Below are positions 43,401 through 58,400 of a DNA stretch of 64,000 nucleotides, piece by piece. The stretch's first letter is position 1, and each line of letters begins with the position of its first letter. Position numbers and translations under genes: made by a program. Source of the DNA: Pictodentalium vernedei (lineage: Eukaryota > Mollusca > Scaphopoda > Dentaliida > Dentaliidae); contig CM062290.1 of NCBI GenBank assembly GCA_031216915.1, positions 163,782,453 through 163,846,452 of the forward strand, in the 5' to 3' direction. The notes under the pieces were generated by a model. It saw only the letters and a program-made list of their open reading frames with translations. It ran no database searches and had not been told where the DNA came from.

Positions 43401-46400
43401 TTTTGTAAAACCTGTCTCCATCTTTTAAGTTCTTATAATATCTAGATCTATTCGCCCGAAGCAGATTTGTTTTTAAGAACAGAGATTATTATCTGAAACT
43501 GCAAATGAGGAGAGTCATCTTGAACGGCAATTGACTAAACTACTGTAAAAAGAACGTTGTTGAAAGAAACACCGTGAAGTCCACACTCGACTTAAAACAA
43601 CTGCCCTGTAAAATTACCGTTAAAATACAGTGCAAATACTGCAACCATCTTCCAATACTTCTACCGCAAATGTTACTGTACTTTCTGTTACTGCATGAAG
43701 TTTAGTCGTGTGGAAACTACTGCAGGAGTGCAATCCACTTGGATAGCCCGAAAAGTGTAGCAGTGCTTATATATTGTTGTAAACAAGTTGTACATTACCG
43801 GTAATGTAGGACCCGGTAACCATCGCTATGGACAGAAACCATCTAAAGTGAACAGTAATGTCGTAGCAAAGATATAAACTTAACTTATACTTGTATTCCG
43901 ATCATGATATTTCCATATTTGCTGGAAGCGACCATAAACACGAATGGATCGAGTGGAACAAACTTTCAAACGTTTTTTTCTAGAACGAACACATTCTGCT
44001 CTTTCAGTTCTACTTTGCAAAATGGAATCAGGTTAAAGATAAAGATTGGTCTACTTTTTGTGACAGCGTAACAATCTTCTGATGTAATGAAGAGAAACCA
44101 ACTATCAATTCCTCGGTTTTTGGTCCAAGATAGAAACAAAATGGTCGGCATTGCCAAAAGTTATTAAATTATTTATTTTCACTTAAAATTTTACGGTAGA
44201 TGTACAGAAAGGTGGTTACCGGTAATTTTACCATGTATTCCAAGTTGATTTGTTACAGTGTGCTGAGGTTATAGACCTTTACCATTATCTGAAACGCCAG
44301 TTTCAGACCACCTACTGTTCAACATCGGATTGGATTGGATTAGACTTTAGGCTCTTTGACAGTAATTAATGAACAGAATCAGCTACTTGTGTACAAAACA
44401 AAATGTTTTTTTCTGAGACAGCAGTTTCAAGTGCATTGCAATGTAAATACTTTTGCCTAAACTTTTGGGAGTTTTACGATACAAATTTTGTTGTTGGCGG
44501 TCTCTTCGCGACATAATTGAAACGGCGGTTCACGTTTGTAAAGCCCATGTTACATCACTAATAATCCCTTTTCTTCTAGTCTTCAAATAGACAAAGATGG
44601 AAGAACAACGGAAAGGTATTTGATGAAAGAACAACGTATCTCTGCAAGACAAATTCCAAACGGCCTGTATGAGATATATTAAAGAAACAGTGAAAATGTG
44701 GAAGAGCGGATTACAAAAAAACGAAGGTACATATTAGGGTCATGCAGTTGATTTTCATTCATTATTGTTTTTGTTTAGTCAGTTTTGTTATACATTGTAG
44801 CTTTATAAACAACGCACTTTGTTTACTTTCAGGGTGTCACACAACTGACGCGATCCGATGAAACAGACAATAAGTTGCTAATTTGAAAAAAATAAGAACT
44901 CTCATATTTTTCTTGTATGTAAAATAGCATGAAAAATATACTGTATTCAAAGTGTAAAACACCAGAAGCGACGCGAACTTACATAAATCTGTAATTACAA
45001 GACTTTAGTGCAGACGAATTTTCAGACGACACGATATTAACGAAATTGTCCGAAAGTAATCGGAAGTAAACAAAATACCGTAACATAATTTCTAAATACA
45101 CGTGGTTTCTAATTTTAACTTGCTACTGCGGAATGAATGGCCACCACGAACAACAACCGTGTATTATTTTAGCAATACTTGGCCATTAGTTATGCTTCTT
45201 ATAAAACAGTACATCTATCGACAACTGCAATCCGGAATGCATCGCTTGGATGAGTACGCTATAAATAGAAACACGTGTACACATACTTCACCTCAGTCCT
45301 TCTGTGCAAAAAGAAAACAAATAAGTTTTTGCCTCCAAGATACTTGGTTTAATCGACACGAACGTTTTCTTATGAATGCTATATGCAACATAAGGGTACT
45401 TTTACAGTACAAAAATTGTGGTTGGGTCAAATGGTCAGCTTATTTTTTTCAAATTCGCAGCTTTTTGTTCTTTCAACCCTTTACCCAACGCAGACGAAAT
45501 CAACATTTATTATTTTAAATATCATTTTTTTTAAATTTTTCAAAAAATTTCAACAAAACCATATCATGTGACCCCTCTTTGGAACGAGCTCGTTCCAAAG
45601 AGGGGGCACATGATATGGTTTTGTTGAATTTTTATGAAAAATAATATTTTTTCAACTGCTGAATATGCCTATTACGCATGCGGATGCTGCCGATTCGTTG
45701 GGTAAAGGGTTAATTCTTTACGTAACATAACTTCAGTGCCCGGACAGTTCTATTCACAAAAATCTCGATTTAAATTTATTCATTGAAACAAGCTAGTTCC
45801 AATGAGAATTGAATAGAAACATTTTGTCTTCTGTTTCTGTTAGGTAAAGGGTTAAGTTAATGATTAACCCTTTACCTTAGGGATAGCTCGCGCCCGCCCT
45901 TCCACCCGCCCATCCGCGTAATTTACAAAATCAGCTATTCAAAAAATATTAGTTTAAAAAAATAAACAAAATCATTTCATGTGACCCCTCATTTGAACGA
46001 ACTCGTTCCACTGAGTTGTAACATGATAAGGTTTTGAAAAATTTGAAAAACTAATATTTAAAATAAACTATGATGACTGATTCGATTCTTAAATTGTCTG
46101 AAGAGAAACATATAATTAGTAAATATATAAATTTTATGAAACGAAACGATTTGTTCCGTTAAAATTTTAATCATCGATTGTATATTTCAAAATATTGGTC
46201 TTTGGTTTCAGTGTAATCAAAATTGCCCTTGTTTTACAGCTAGGTCTGAACATAAGGTATCACAAGCACAAACGCGTCTTGTGAATATCAATTGCAAATG
46301 CATAGGGTGCACAACATCCCTTTATCCCTTTAACTATCGTAACGGGAAACCGGTCGGTACTATTCACAAAAATGGCCATGCAAAGAGCCGTTGTGTGAGC

Positions 46401-49400
46401 TAAAGTAAGCCGGTCGCCACTCGATTTCCTGAGGCCGGTTTTGGGAGCCCGTCCTCGACTGTGTACCATGTCCTGCGTGCAAGTGGCGTGCACTTTGCGA
46501 TAAAGATACACTCAACAGTTTTCTTTCAGCTTCCATTTTGTACACATGTAAAAGCAGTGACTCGTGCGTTGCTGTAAAACAGAAACAAACATCATTACAC
46601 CCACAGGCCACACCAAGGTACAAGCTGAATCATAAAATCATTGATTGTAATTTAGATTCTTTGCATCTTAACCCTTTACCTAACGTAACGGCCAAAACCG
46701 ACCTTCGCTATTCTCAAAAATCGACAATTAATTTTCATTATTTTTTTCATTTTTTGTCTCAAAAACATAGGTTATGAGCCCTCGTTGGAACGAGCTCGTC
46801 TGCTTTTCGGGTTAGGTAAAGGGTTAATTTTAATTAATAGTTATATACCTCCTATTCACATTGCTCTTGGTTTGACAAAGTGTTGCCTTTATTCTGCAGA
46901 AAAATACCACAGTTTTTTTTTTTTTTTGGGGGGGGGGGGGGGGGTTAACGACACATTAACAGCCAGGGTCATATCATGTCGGTGACAGTTTTACGGGTGG
47001 AGGAAGCCGGAGTACCCGGAGAGAACCACCGAGCAACGACGAGCAGCTGTCAGCTCCCCAACATCGTAATTCTGAACTCTGCACCGCGGCACAGGCAGGG
47101 TCAGATTGGTTGAAGACATGTGCACCATCGACGTGCAGTACGCCTTAGTACACAGCGTCATCGTGCCCCCAGGTAGGCAAGCGGGATGAAGTGTCTTGCC
47201 CAAGGACACAACGCGGTTGCCGCAGGTGGGATTCGAACCGAGGACCTCGCGGCTTGCAGCCTGCACCTCTACCTACTGAGCCACCGCGCCCCCGCCACAG
47301 TTTTCTTCAAATTGGGAGCTAAAAAGGGAAAACTGTTGTTTTGAATCTCTGAATATAGATTCAAAACAATAGTTTTGAATATAGTATCCAACAGCCCAGG
47401 TGGATATTTGCAAATTTTTCTCATAATGAAGGTAGGGATTTAACTTATGCAGTCTTGTGTGACAGAGCTCATTGAGACAAGGAAAATTGAAAATGGCATG
47501 CGAATTTCTCACTGTTCCGGTGACACCTTCCTCATCTAAGGCCGGCCTATTAGTGATGAGCAATCAAGATTAGCCATTGTGCAGAAATATGTGACTTTAA
47601 ACAGCAATAAATAAATTAGTGTCGAGAAGTTACTTTCTAATAATAATCGGGTGCGTATCGTTTATTCATTCAACACTATTCATCTGTAATACAAATTCAT
47701 ATGAAGGAAATATTGTCCATGGGGACAATCTTTCTCTCTGACTGTTTGTTTCTCTCTCTGTCACTCTCTGTCTCTCGGAGTGTCTGGAATGGGCATATTA
47801 ACGCCCGCCGAGCTCGAATCTTAGTGATAGGTACCCTCCCCCAGAAGGGCTAAATAGACAGACATGTTTGCCCTAGAATCTGAGAATGATCGCGTCTGCA
47901 TTTTGTTAAGTGCCATCAGATACCAAAGAGAGATAATATTCACTGCAACCATAAAATGTCACTTTAAAAAGATAATTAAGTAATTAATTATAAATAAAAC
48001 CCTGCACACCTGATGTATCAAATATATCAAAATTTCAATCTGCATTTTTTTATCATAATGCAACTGAGAATTTAACCGATGCAGTCATATTTGACCGAGC
48101 TCAATAATCTCTGTCAAACAAGATTGGATTAGTTAACCCTTTGCCCAATACGAAAAACAGACGACACTTGCAAATAAAATTCTTGAATAATTACTTTTTC
48201 ATTTTTGCGTAAAAAACGAGTTCGTTCTAATGAGGGGTCATAAGCTATGTTTTTGAGACAAAAAATGAAAAAAAAATGAAAATTAAAAAGTGATTTTTGT
48301 GAATTGCGCTGGTCGGTTTTGACGCTGCATTGGATAAGCGAGGCCGGTTCTCGCTTAGATCATCGAAGTTAAGCAACGTTGAGCGCGGTCAATCCTTGGG
48401 TGGGTGACCACTCAGCCATTGATTCGGGTGTTTCCCGCAGTAGTGGCTGGTGTGCGATCAGCGAAGTTTTGAGTGTGTGATTCTGCCACGTTGTATCACT
48501 TGCCAGCTGTGAAACATGGGAATGTTCACCAGAACAACGCAATCCCCACCGTACCTATGTGTAAAATAGGGACCTGTTGAGGTGCTTGCCTTGTGTGCCC
48601 GTCTGTGGAGCACCGGATGTATTCTCCGTTGAGTTGAGCTGAGAATGTCATAGAATGAACAAAGGGCGTGTACGCCTATGATACGGGGTAATAATATAAG
48701 CCAGAGAGCACTGTGGTAGATTCTAGACGTTAACATTGCATTATTATTATTATTAATCATATTATTCTTACTCATTGCACCAATATTTGGTCGCAAAATG
48801 AGAATTTGCACATGATGTCCCATTTTGAATTTATTGGAACTCGTCCCCTATGAACTCTGTACACCCATATTTGTATCTAAATATACAGGGATCGTAGCCC
48901 AAAGCACGTAATGCCATTATCATGGAACAAGCACTTCTCAAGAGAGCCACGATAGTTATTTTAACTGGTAGAGTGCTGAATTATTTTTGGTCATCAAAAT
49001 TTGTTCACATATATTTGCCTTGTTACAATTTATGGGAGAGTGCCTGTAGGCACTCTCCCATAAATTGTAACAAGACAAATCCTTTCAGACTAAATAATAT
49101 CACTTCAAAGATAATACAAAGCACATCCACTGAGTATGAATCCTTCAAGTTGCAGTACCTTCACCTCAGAGTAAAGCCCAAATATGGGCTTCCAGCACTC
49201 TACCAGTTAAGCTCTGCTTGTCAACTCAAACAAATATACAGCTATCAAAGCCCAAAGCACGTAATGCCATTATCCTGGAACAAGCATTTCTCAAGAGAGC
49301 CACGATAGTTATTTTAAGCTCTGCTAGTCAACTCAAACAAATATACAGGTATCAATCATAGCCCAAAGTACGTAAAGCCATTATCTTGAAATAAACACTT

Positions 49401-52400
49401 CTCAAGAGAGCCACGATAGTTATTTTAAGCTGCCAGTCAACTCAAACAAATAAGATGAAACATATTTCTAATGTTTATGTAAATTTTTGTGAAAAACAGT
49501 AAACAGATCGATTTATGATGAAATGCCTCGTTGCCATGCATTTATCGGTGTCGTGTAGACTGAGTTACACAAACGAACAGCTCAACATGTAAAGTTGATG
49601 AGAAAATTCCGGTAATTCTGTTCAATGTCACCATGTCTCAGACGACCGATAAGCCAAGGTTATTTTGTCCTTCAGCAAGTATTGATTTTGAGAGACGGTG
49701 ATATTTCGGAAGGAATACATTCTTGCTCTTGGCATTTCAATCATCGGAAGCTTTTGTGGGGTGTTGAACACGAAGTTGTCTTTTTGCCCAACTTTGTCTA
49801 ACGATTCTCGACAGTGAAAATTTCAGTTTTCATTTACGTCTGAAAAATACAGACTTTACAATTTGTTTTTCAAACAAAAGCGTTATCAAAGAATATATTG
49901 GTTCTTCTAAATCTGTTCTTTCCGATGCAAGTATTTACCTCCTCGCTGTAGACAAGAGAGGTGTAGTCGCGAATAAAAAGTTTCAGATGCTTTATATCCC
50001 TAATGTCTATCGGAAATTTTATGGCCGTGACATTCCATATTTTGAGATGGTGTCACAACTCATCCCCTGTGTTCTAATGTGTTCTATGTGCCTACTATCA
50101 CTTAGAACACATTGGAACTCAGGAGACGAACTGTTAACATAGAAAACGGATGTCGAAAAACCATAATCTGCTAAAGAGTCCAATTGACATACGGCATTTG
50201 TTGAAGCATGAATAGGTCTTCGAGCCATCACACAAAATAGGACGAAACTCTAAATTTTCGATAAAGCTGATAAAATCTTTATCGTTTTGACTATTGAATT
50301 CCCTCTGACGTTTTTGCCACCTTTCAACCTGGAAATAAATATTTACCCGTGTCACCCATTACATTGTCGTTTGGCTTCTTAGTTTCCGCAGGAGTCTTAT
50401 CCTTCAACTCTCAGGTGTTTAGCCTCGTTGAACCTGCTTGATTGCTCACAGACCTCTGAAACATATAGGTGGTTTATATTCAGAGTTTTTAGTATTGTTG
50501 AGAGTAGTAATTAACTATTCGATTCGAAGAAGTCTGTAGACATTGTTGGCAAAATGCAGTTGATTGAATTCCCTGGTCAAAGCGAAACTCTCATCTAAAT
50601 ATGGAATTGACTGACATCATATATACCACCTCAGGTCATTCACAAACTGTGTAACCAATATATCTTACTGATAGATGTATCTATACACTGAACTAGATAC
50701 ACTCTAAAAGTTGGGTGCAGCAACATGCAGGGTCTCCACATGAAAGTAACTGAAAAAGCTACACTGCTCGAGAGAGAGAGAGGACTTTGATGCCATGGGC
50801 TTAAGTGAGACGTGGATAAGACATGAGGAACGGGCAGACCAAGTAAAGGGGTGCGTGTGGATAGGTGTAGGACGAACTGAAGGTCAGAAAAAAGGTGTGG
50901 GTGGGTATAGGCATGTAAATAAAAGACGATTTAATACGGTCGTTGATCACAGATCAACGGTATCTAAAGAAATTGGATGGTACCTGTTAATCTAAAAAAC
51001 AAAATGTAGCCATTGGGATTGTGTTCTCTGCGGAAGAGGGAAGTAAATCTGAGTGTAATGATTCAATATACTCAACACTTAGAAAATATGGGACTCTGTA
51101 TAATTCTGATGGGAGACTTTAATGGACACATAGGTGACAAGAAAGAACGCATCCAGGGCGGGGATAAGAGAGTCAACAGGGATGGAAGGAAGTTGTTGGA
51201 TTTCAATTGCGAGCTCAGTCTGAAGATTCCGAGCAGGGATGCGAGGAGTAAGTGGAAATGGACTTGGGAGAGGAACGACAGAAGAACAATAATCGACTAT
51301 ATTCTCACAGATATCGATTTATGGAGGGAGGTGATGGAGGTAGAAGTGGACGATGAGGGTAAATGGGAGTTGGATAGTGACCACAACTTAATTACAGTTA
51401 CTATCAGGGGCAATAATCCAGTAAAAAAGAAGGAAAGCTTTAAGGAGATTTGGGGACTCTGAAGGATGCTAATTGGATGAAGTGCGAACAAAAATTGAAA
51501 CCAAAACTTGTGGATGTACACAGGGAGGCCAATTTCCAGGAAATGACATTTGTCATAGTTGTAAGCCTAGTAGAGGTAGGGAAGGAAAGTATATGGAAAA
51601 TTAGGATGCCAACACGGGATATCGGGTACAGAGTGAATGACGAATTGAAAAGGGCTATAAAGGGCAGAGAAGTCAAATGCGCTGCGTACAGAAGGAGTAA
51701 AAAGCTCAAGGGGGTGGAAAGCAACGAGGCCAGGGTAGTGAAAGAAGAATACCAACACGCATGGAATAAGGTGAATAAGATTAAAGACGATAATCGGAGA
51801 GTGCGAAACTGCAATCTCATTAGGTCGATATGAATGACGGGGGTTGGTGGGGGTGGGGGTGGGGGGTAGTCGAGTTCGAACATATTTTGGAAATGAGTGA
51901 ATGAAAGGAACAAAGGAAATAATTCACAGAGTATTAAGGTAGAGGGTGGAAATACAGATGACCAAGACCAAATCGCATCGGAACTAGTGAAGCACTGGAG
52001 AAAAGGTAAGCGATAAGCGATGGGGCATGGGGGGGGGGGGGGGGGGGGGGCACCGCAGTGCCATATGAGGTCAAGGAAAATTTATCCAACTTCGTATGCG
52101 GCGAAATAAAAATCGAGGAGGTACGAACAGTGGTCTCAAAATTAAGGAACGGAAAAGCGACAGGTATGGACGAAATTCCTAACGAGCTTCTAAAAAAATT
52201 TGGAGGGAGACTCTGTAAATGCTTAACGACATTTTTCAACTTAGCCATAGAAAAACAAGAGGTCCCAAAAGAGTAGAGAGAAAGGAAGGTTACATTTATA
52301 CACAAAAAGGTAACAAAGGATGTATTGGACAATCAATTATCGGGGGGTTTCTTCCAGTAGCAACATTGGAAAAGTTTTCTGTAACGTCCTGTCTGGGAGA

Positions 52401-55400
52401 TTATAGTGGATGTGATCGAGGAGAAAGGGAGAAAACCAGAATGGATTCAGGAAGGGGAGTAGAGTCACTGACCATCTTTTCACGCTTTCCCAAATGATAG
52501 GATCTGCGAAAGTCAAAAAGAAAAAGATGTTTATGGCCTTTCTGAACGTGAAAAGGCATACAGAATAGAGTGAGTGGAGAGAGGGTATGTGGCTGGAGCT
52601 TGAGTCCTTGGGCCTGGGAGATGAGATTGTGGGAATTCTGAAAGCATAATACAAAGACGTACAAAGTGAACTTAGCCTGGGCAAAATAAGAACAAAACGT
52701 GTGCATGTGGAGATGCCGCAGCACTAGAAGCAATAAGGGCTGAGCTTGGGTGGATGAGGATTAAGGATAGGATAAACCTTATGAAACTATCTGGTAAATC
52801 TCCCCGAAAGCCGACGGTGTAAATTAATGTTCCAGAGTATTTGGAATTCAAACATAAAAGACAGGATGGATACACCAAGTGAGGGAGTTAATGGAGAACT
52901 ATTCGATGGAGATCTCAGAATTGGGCACAACGCAGGGTAAGAACATCGTCAGAGAAAGAGTCAGGTTGATTGTATTATGAATAGGCGAGAGTGGGTCAAT
53001 ACAAAGAGATCTTTTGAGGGCCTGCGCCATAAAGAGAAGCCTGTTTTTGAAGAGCACCTTGATGGGGGGGGGGGGGGGGGGTCACTGTAGTTCAAGATAA
53101 GATCGCGGTCGTTGGAGCTTGGGGGAAAACAATGAAAAGAAATGCCAAATGTGTAATCTAGGCGTAGTGGAGACTCTGGAACACTTTTTTATTTTATTGG
53201 AATGTCCTAAATACCAGTCCAACAGAATAAGATTCACCGGGAATATCAAGGGAAAGTAGGATGGGAGAGTGAAGGACGTGTGGTTGGTAAGTGACACAAA
53301 CGATTGGAAAGAATGGGATACGGGAGGTCATCAAGCAGTTCGTCTCGGAGTGTTGGGAGGAGAGAAAAGGCGTTGTCATAAAGAGGCCTTTGGGAACAAT
53401 ACCCAAGGCCTTCTCACCCGATAACCGCGACAAATCAGCGACTGGCCAAAGTGTTTAACATATTGACTCTGTTATTTGATTATGTTACACCAAACCCAGC
53501 TACTACCATGCATAAACATCAACGTCCTCCTGTCAGCTACACCCATTAGGTACGATTCGTGTTTAGAATATAGCAACTTTCTCAAAGGAATAGAAGACAA
53601 AATCTGAAAATACCGGACCGACCGTCCTAAGTGCTATAACGATGGTTATCCGGTCCGCCCCTGTACCCTAGACTTGAGTGATCCGAAGCGGTCCTGTGTC
53701 CACTTCTACACCTTCGGCTTCGTGTACCAGCGAAGGCTTCGAGTTTCAAGGGGAAAGCAGCTATACAATTTCCGTAGTATTCTGGTAAACTACAATTGAG
53801 ATCTGCATCAACATTGATTGATCATATAATGAATGATTGATTATATCATTATATCATGAAATGTGCGTGCATGCGTGTTATTCTGGTGTACAATCAGCAA
53901 AATTAACCATGCCAATCGGCACTGCCGTGGTGAAAGCCATTTCCGACTGCCATTGGTAATTTGGAGGGATGCCCGACTCACATTTCCACAAACTAGCAAC
54001 TATCTGCAAGATTTTTGTTCTAGACAGGGGTTTTGAACAAGACAACCCCCTCCACCCCACCCCCCAATTTAATGATGTTTAAATACCATGGACAGCTAGG
54101 ATTTCCACCTGGTTGGCTATCTATGTCCAATGGGCGGGTGTTCTAACCTCTGGTCTGTGTCAATCTGTCCCATTTAACATTAACTTGCTACTCGAGTTGA
54201 TTACTGTTGGAAAATAGTGTGCAAGCAGACAAGACAAAGAATGGTGGGGGTGGGTTGGTGTAACACACCCCTCTCCTAGGATTTACGCTTCCTGTTGCTG
54301 AGGTGCACAAAGTGAATCTCAGCACTGAAGCAAATCTATCGTATTCTTTTAGAAAAGTGTGAGGCACTAGATAGACCGTGAAAAACAAGAAAATTGCATG
54401 TATTAAAGTCTGTTTTCAGCCAAGGTAGTCCACATGATTCGGCCTTCTCCGACAGTCTATCCATTGGGTTCCCGTAAAGAAATTGGTGGAAATTGAAATA
54501 GATTTTCGAAACAAAATGATGAAAAAATCGGTAGGTCTACAGCGGAAATAGGTTGCATGATAACACGTTTCTCAGTTTTCTTCTACAGATCTTACCAGAC
54601 TTTGACACTGATTTTTGGAAAATCCTCCGTGAGAGAAAGAGGGTTCCAAGAACTACTGTCAAAGAGTTTCACTATTAGTGATGGAAAACAAATTATTTTT
54701 GTCTTCACCTTACAACTCACTTCCACCGGCACTGTGTGATGTGCGACCGTTTTATCTCTGTAAAGAAGTTTTACTGTGAGATGCAAGAGTAAAAATCTTT
54801 TGGAATTGTTGTTGGAGCTGTCCCTGAAAACTATTGTAATGAAAGGTCAATACAGTAAAACATTGCTTTTTATTGGTTTTATACGTCATATAGAATCTGA
54901 GGAAATTATGTTCAATGTTCATTATTCTTCGTGGTATGATGAGAAAATCCGATAATGCCATATTGCGCCATAATTTCGTAAGAATTAATTGCTTTCGTAC
55001 GAATAATTTAGATTTGTTGTATAGTTGCCATCAAAATGGACCGTTGACGATCCAAAAAGTATCCAAGGCCAAACAAAATTAAATTATTGATTCCCAGGCA
55101 ATTTTTTGAAAACGAATGAGGGAGGGTGGTTTTTACTTTTATTTTTTTATTCCTGATGGAATGGTCGCCAATGCCTAAAATCAAGTTGTAAGAGCCTAAA
55201 ATACTAGAGCTTCCATGATGATTTCACTGATAGTTATTTTTTGTAACAGTGATCATACAACCCAAAATCAATACAGAACAACTAAAATGGAGATAAAATA
55301 AGGAGGTTTTTAAACTGGTTGAGTTCTAGAAGCTACAATTAGGCCTTCCGAAAAAATGAGGGTACCAGTGCAAAAGCCAACATTTCCCTAACCTATGTTT

Positions 55401-58400
55401 CGTATGCAGGCAAACGCAAATAATAGTTTGTTTATACAAATTTGTTCTATTTCAAATTATTGGAGAGTGCTTAGTGGAACTCTCCAATAATTTGTAATAA
55501 GCAATTTGTGATGAACAAATGCAGACCACCAAAACTAATCTAGCTCTCAGCCAGTTGAATAAATATTTTTGTACAAACATATGAGAATCGTGTCGCATTT
55601 CGCGAAGAGAATAACAATACTATATGAATGTATACGACGTGTTGCATCCCACATCGCGACGTGATACCGCTAAAATCACACCCTATGATAGGTTTATACA
55701 TTTTGAATTTTGCCTCCAAAATGAATATGACGAACGCGGGCCGAAAAAACGAATGTGCCGGTGCCTGAGAATCAAAAGATTAATTTTCTTTATTCCAACC
55801 TCTCAGGTATATCTTCTTCATCCAGAATTTTCATAATGGAAAAACGGTTCTGCGTTTAACCCTTTAACCCTTTACCCAACGTAACATCCAAAACCGGCCA
55901 GCGCTATTTTAAAAAATCATCATTATTTTTTTCATTTTTTGTCTCAAAACATAGGTTATGACCCCTCATTGGAACGAGCTTGTCGAGCTCGTTCCAATGA
56001 GGGGTCATAACCTATGTTTTTGAGACAAAAAATGAAAAAATAGTTATTCAAGAATTTCTTTTGCAAGTGTCGTCTGCTTTTCATGTTAGGTAAAGGGTTA
56101 AGGCCATGTCAGTTCAACTACTTAAGTTGGAACAGCCAAAACGCATTATTTGGGGTGGACCATTTGATATTTTCAACGTGCGGCCATAGGGCTGCAGATT
56201 GAAAATATTGAAGGGTCTACCCCAACAAATTCCTTGAGCAACCATTTATTTTATTCAATTGAGCCATGTGAAGCCTTTCCGGAAAAGCGTTGTTTCTTGT
56301 TCAAAAGGTTAAAAGATAACTTGAACTACAACAACAGGAACAGTGTACTCCAGCTAGTTGAGATCCACGCCTTTGTCGTCGTCCAATTTCGCCTTAAGCT
56401 ATTGTGATAAGATGCATTTGGGGAGTTCCAAGAAGTTAGGAAATCTAATATCTCACCATAAACGCACTAGAATACTCTATTTATAAAAAAATAGTACATT
56501 TGTTCTCAATATTGCAAGACGAACAACGACCCCCTAAAGCTGGACCCTTCACCCTACTCGCTTCTACGCGCTCAGCACCATCTTTCCTGTGGTTGCCATA
56601 TACTCCCTCTAAAAGGTTAGACCTAACCAGTATTACAAATCCCACTTCGCACCTATGAAACGGCGCGAAAACTGTTCAAAAATGAAAAATTACGACTCAC
56701 GATAGCAGAACTGGAAAGTATCGAGTTTGATTTTTTTTTTTTAGCATTTTTCTAAAACGTCTGTTAAAAATATTGTGAGATAGCCTATTAAACATTAGTA
56801 GCTGATCACTCATTACGCGCTCATGAAAACCGTGTCGGCACAGCCCAACAAATGAATCAATGAATAAATTTGAAAATGTAACTACAGCACGCTATTGAAT
56901 CATCTAGTCCCAAAAGCATTTTCGGAGACTGAATTTTGAAGCTCAGTTTTCATTTCTAATATTAATCTGATAATATGAAGTTATGTGTCACTGGGCCAAT
57001 AATTGTTCTGAAGACCTTTTCCATTTCCCAATTGCCGTGTGAAGGCACTTCATTACTACAGACGAAATTCCACAAAAATTACGCCATCATGTTTGACAAA
57101 TCGTCCCCTGAGTTCCAATGTGTTCTATGTGCCAGTAGGCACATAGAGCTCATTGGAACTCAAGAGGCGAAATGCTGGCATTAAAAAAAATAACTGAATC
57201 AGATTAACACCAATCAATATAAAAATACCGAACTCTTTTGAAGTCAATTGTGTTTTTTCACTGTGGTTAATACGTTCTGTTTTATTGGTGAATTGAGACT
57301 CGGTAACCATGGCCCGCAGTGAAAGTCATTTGTGGTTTACACGATTGGCTTTATATAACATCCATACTTGAATTGCGGCCCTTTACCTAACGAATCGTCC
57401 GCATCCGCCCGCGAAATATGCAAATTGAGCAGTCGAAAAAATTTAATTTTATAAAATATTTCAACAAAACCATATTAAGTGATCCCTCATTGGAAGGCGC
57501 TCAGTGAGCTCGTTCCATTGAGGGGTCACATGATATGGTTTTGTTGAAATTTTTTGAAAAATTTAAAAAAATGATGTTCAAAATAATAAATTTTTATATC
57601 GTCTGCGTTGGGTAAAGGGGTTTTAAATACAAACGTATGATATAAAAAAATTTCCTACAAGACAATGTTTTCGCGATGTGAATAAGAAAAACAGAATGAA
57701 GGCAACCCAGTGTAGATATCTTTCAAGTTATCTCGTCTACAGTTGTATAAGTCAGTTCCTAATTTGAATGAATGATCTTTTCGCATACCACTTTGTTGAA
57801 ATTCAATACAGGTACATAAAATCATATTAGACTAAACAATGGTCTTACGTCAGCTGTATTAAATCTGATCAACACTTGGAAAATGCGTTTGAAAATCCTT
57901 GAGAGCGTTGTAAAGATTGTGATCTCATAAAACTGGAGCCAGAATCCGAAGTATTTACAGTTCTACCAGAGAATATTGAGAGGAAAGCCTCATCCCCAAA
58001 AGTCTCTGTTGATATTTATATTGCTACAGTACTGACAGTAGGCCTCAATTTTGACGCAATAATAGCTCTGTTGCATTGGCTGCACTAAAGAGAGTAACAG
58101 TCCTGTGATTACAAACAGCGACAGAACTTGACAGGGGCGGACTGGGCCCGAAAAATGTTGCTTGGAAACGTTCCAAAGGGGTCCCCTGACCCGGACAAAA
58201 TTTTAGAGCCGAAAGAACTCTGCTGACGTCTGAGCGATCAATGGCAGTCCACGTAGAGGGTATTTTCAATAGCATTTTCGATGGCATTTTTGTTTCATCT
58301 TTGTCGCTCATTTGGCAAAAATAGTTGCACCAAAGGGAGCTCCGGACTCATCAAGCCGACCATAGTCCGGCCCAATGGGACAAAATTGTGATTTCTCGAA

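Larger units (their letters stand above)
50695..53450 (+). mobile_element. degenerate non-LTR retrotransposon (LINE), APE class
   Basis: Plus-strand order: endonuclease (about 50711-51462), linker, RT fingers and palm (about 51900-52690), post-RT region (52730-52860) and a C-terminal zinc knuckle (about 53130-53210). Every segment is broken by frameshifts and stops, and the catalytic centre of the RT is deleted. The endonuclease plus C-terminal CCHC layout fits CR1/Jockey/I-type LINEs; the clade is not assignable by eye. Two long G tracts (52029-52050, 53064-53081) interrupt it. 5' start and 3' end are approximate. Confidence 0.85.

Noticed and set aside
46260..46623. His/Ser-rich minus-strand frames
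   Set aside because: Two overlapping frames with no family resemblance; chance openings in an intron.
48342..48425. Functional 5S rRNA gene
   Set aside because: The 5' quarter and closing 3' stem are missing and a SINE-like body follows.
48899..49437. CRISPR-like array
   Set aside because: Units are about 110 bp with no short unique spacers, in an animal genome; it is a tandem repeat split by a transposon.
51440..52733. Minus-strand frames of 110-157 codons
   Set aside because: Antisense shadows of the LINE fossil, Phe/Ser/Leu-rich without motifs.
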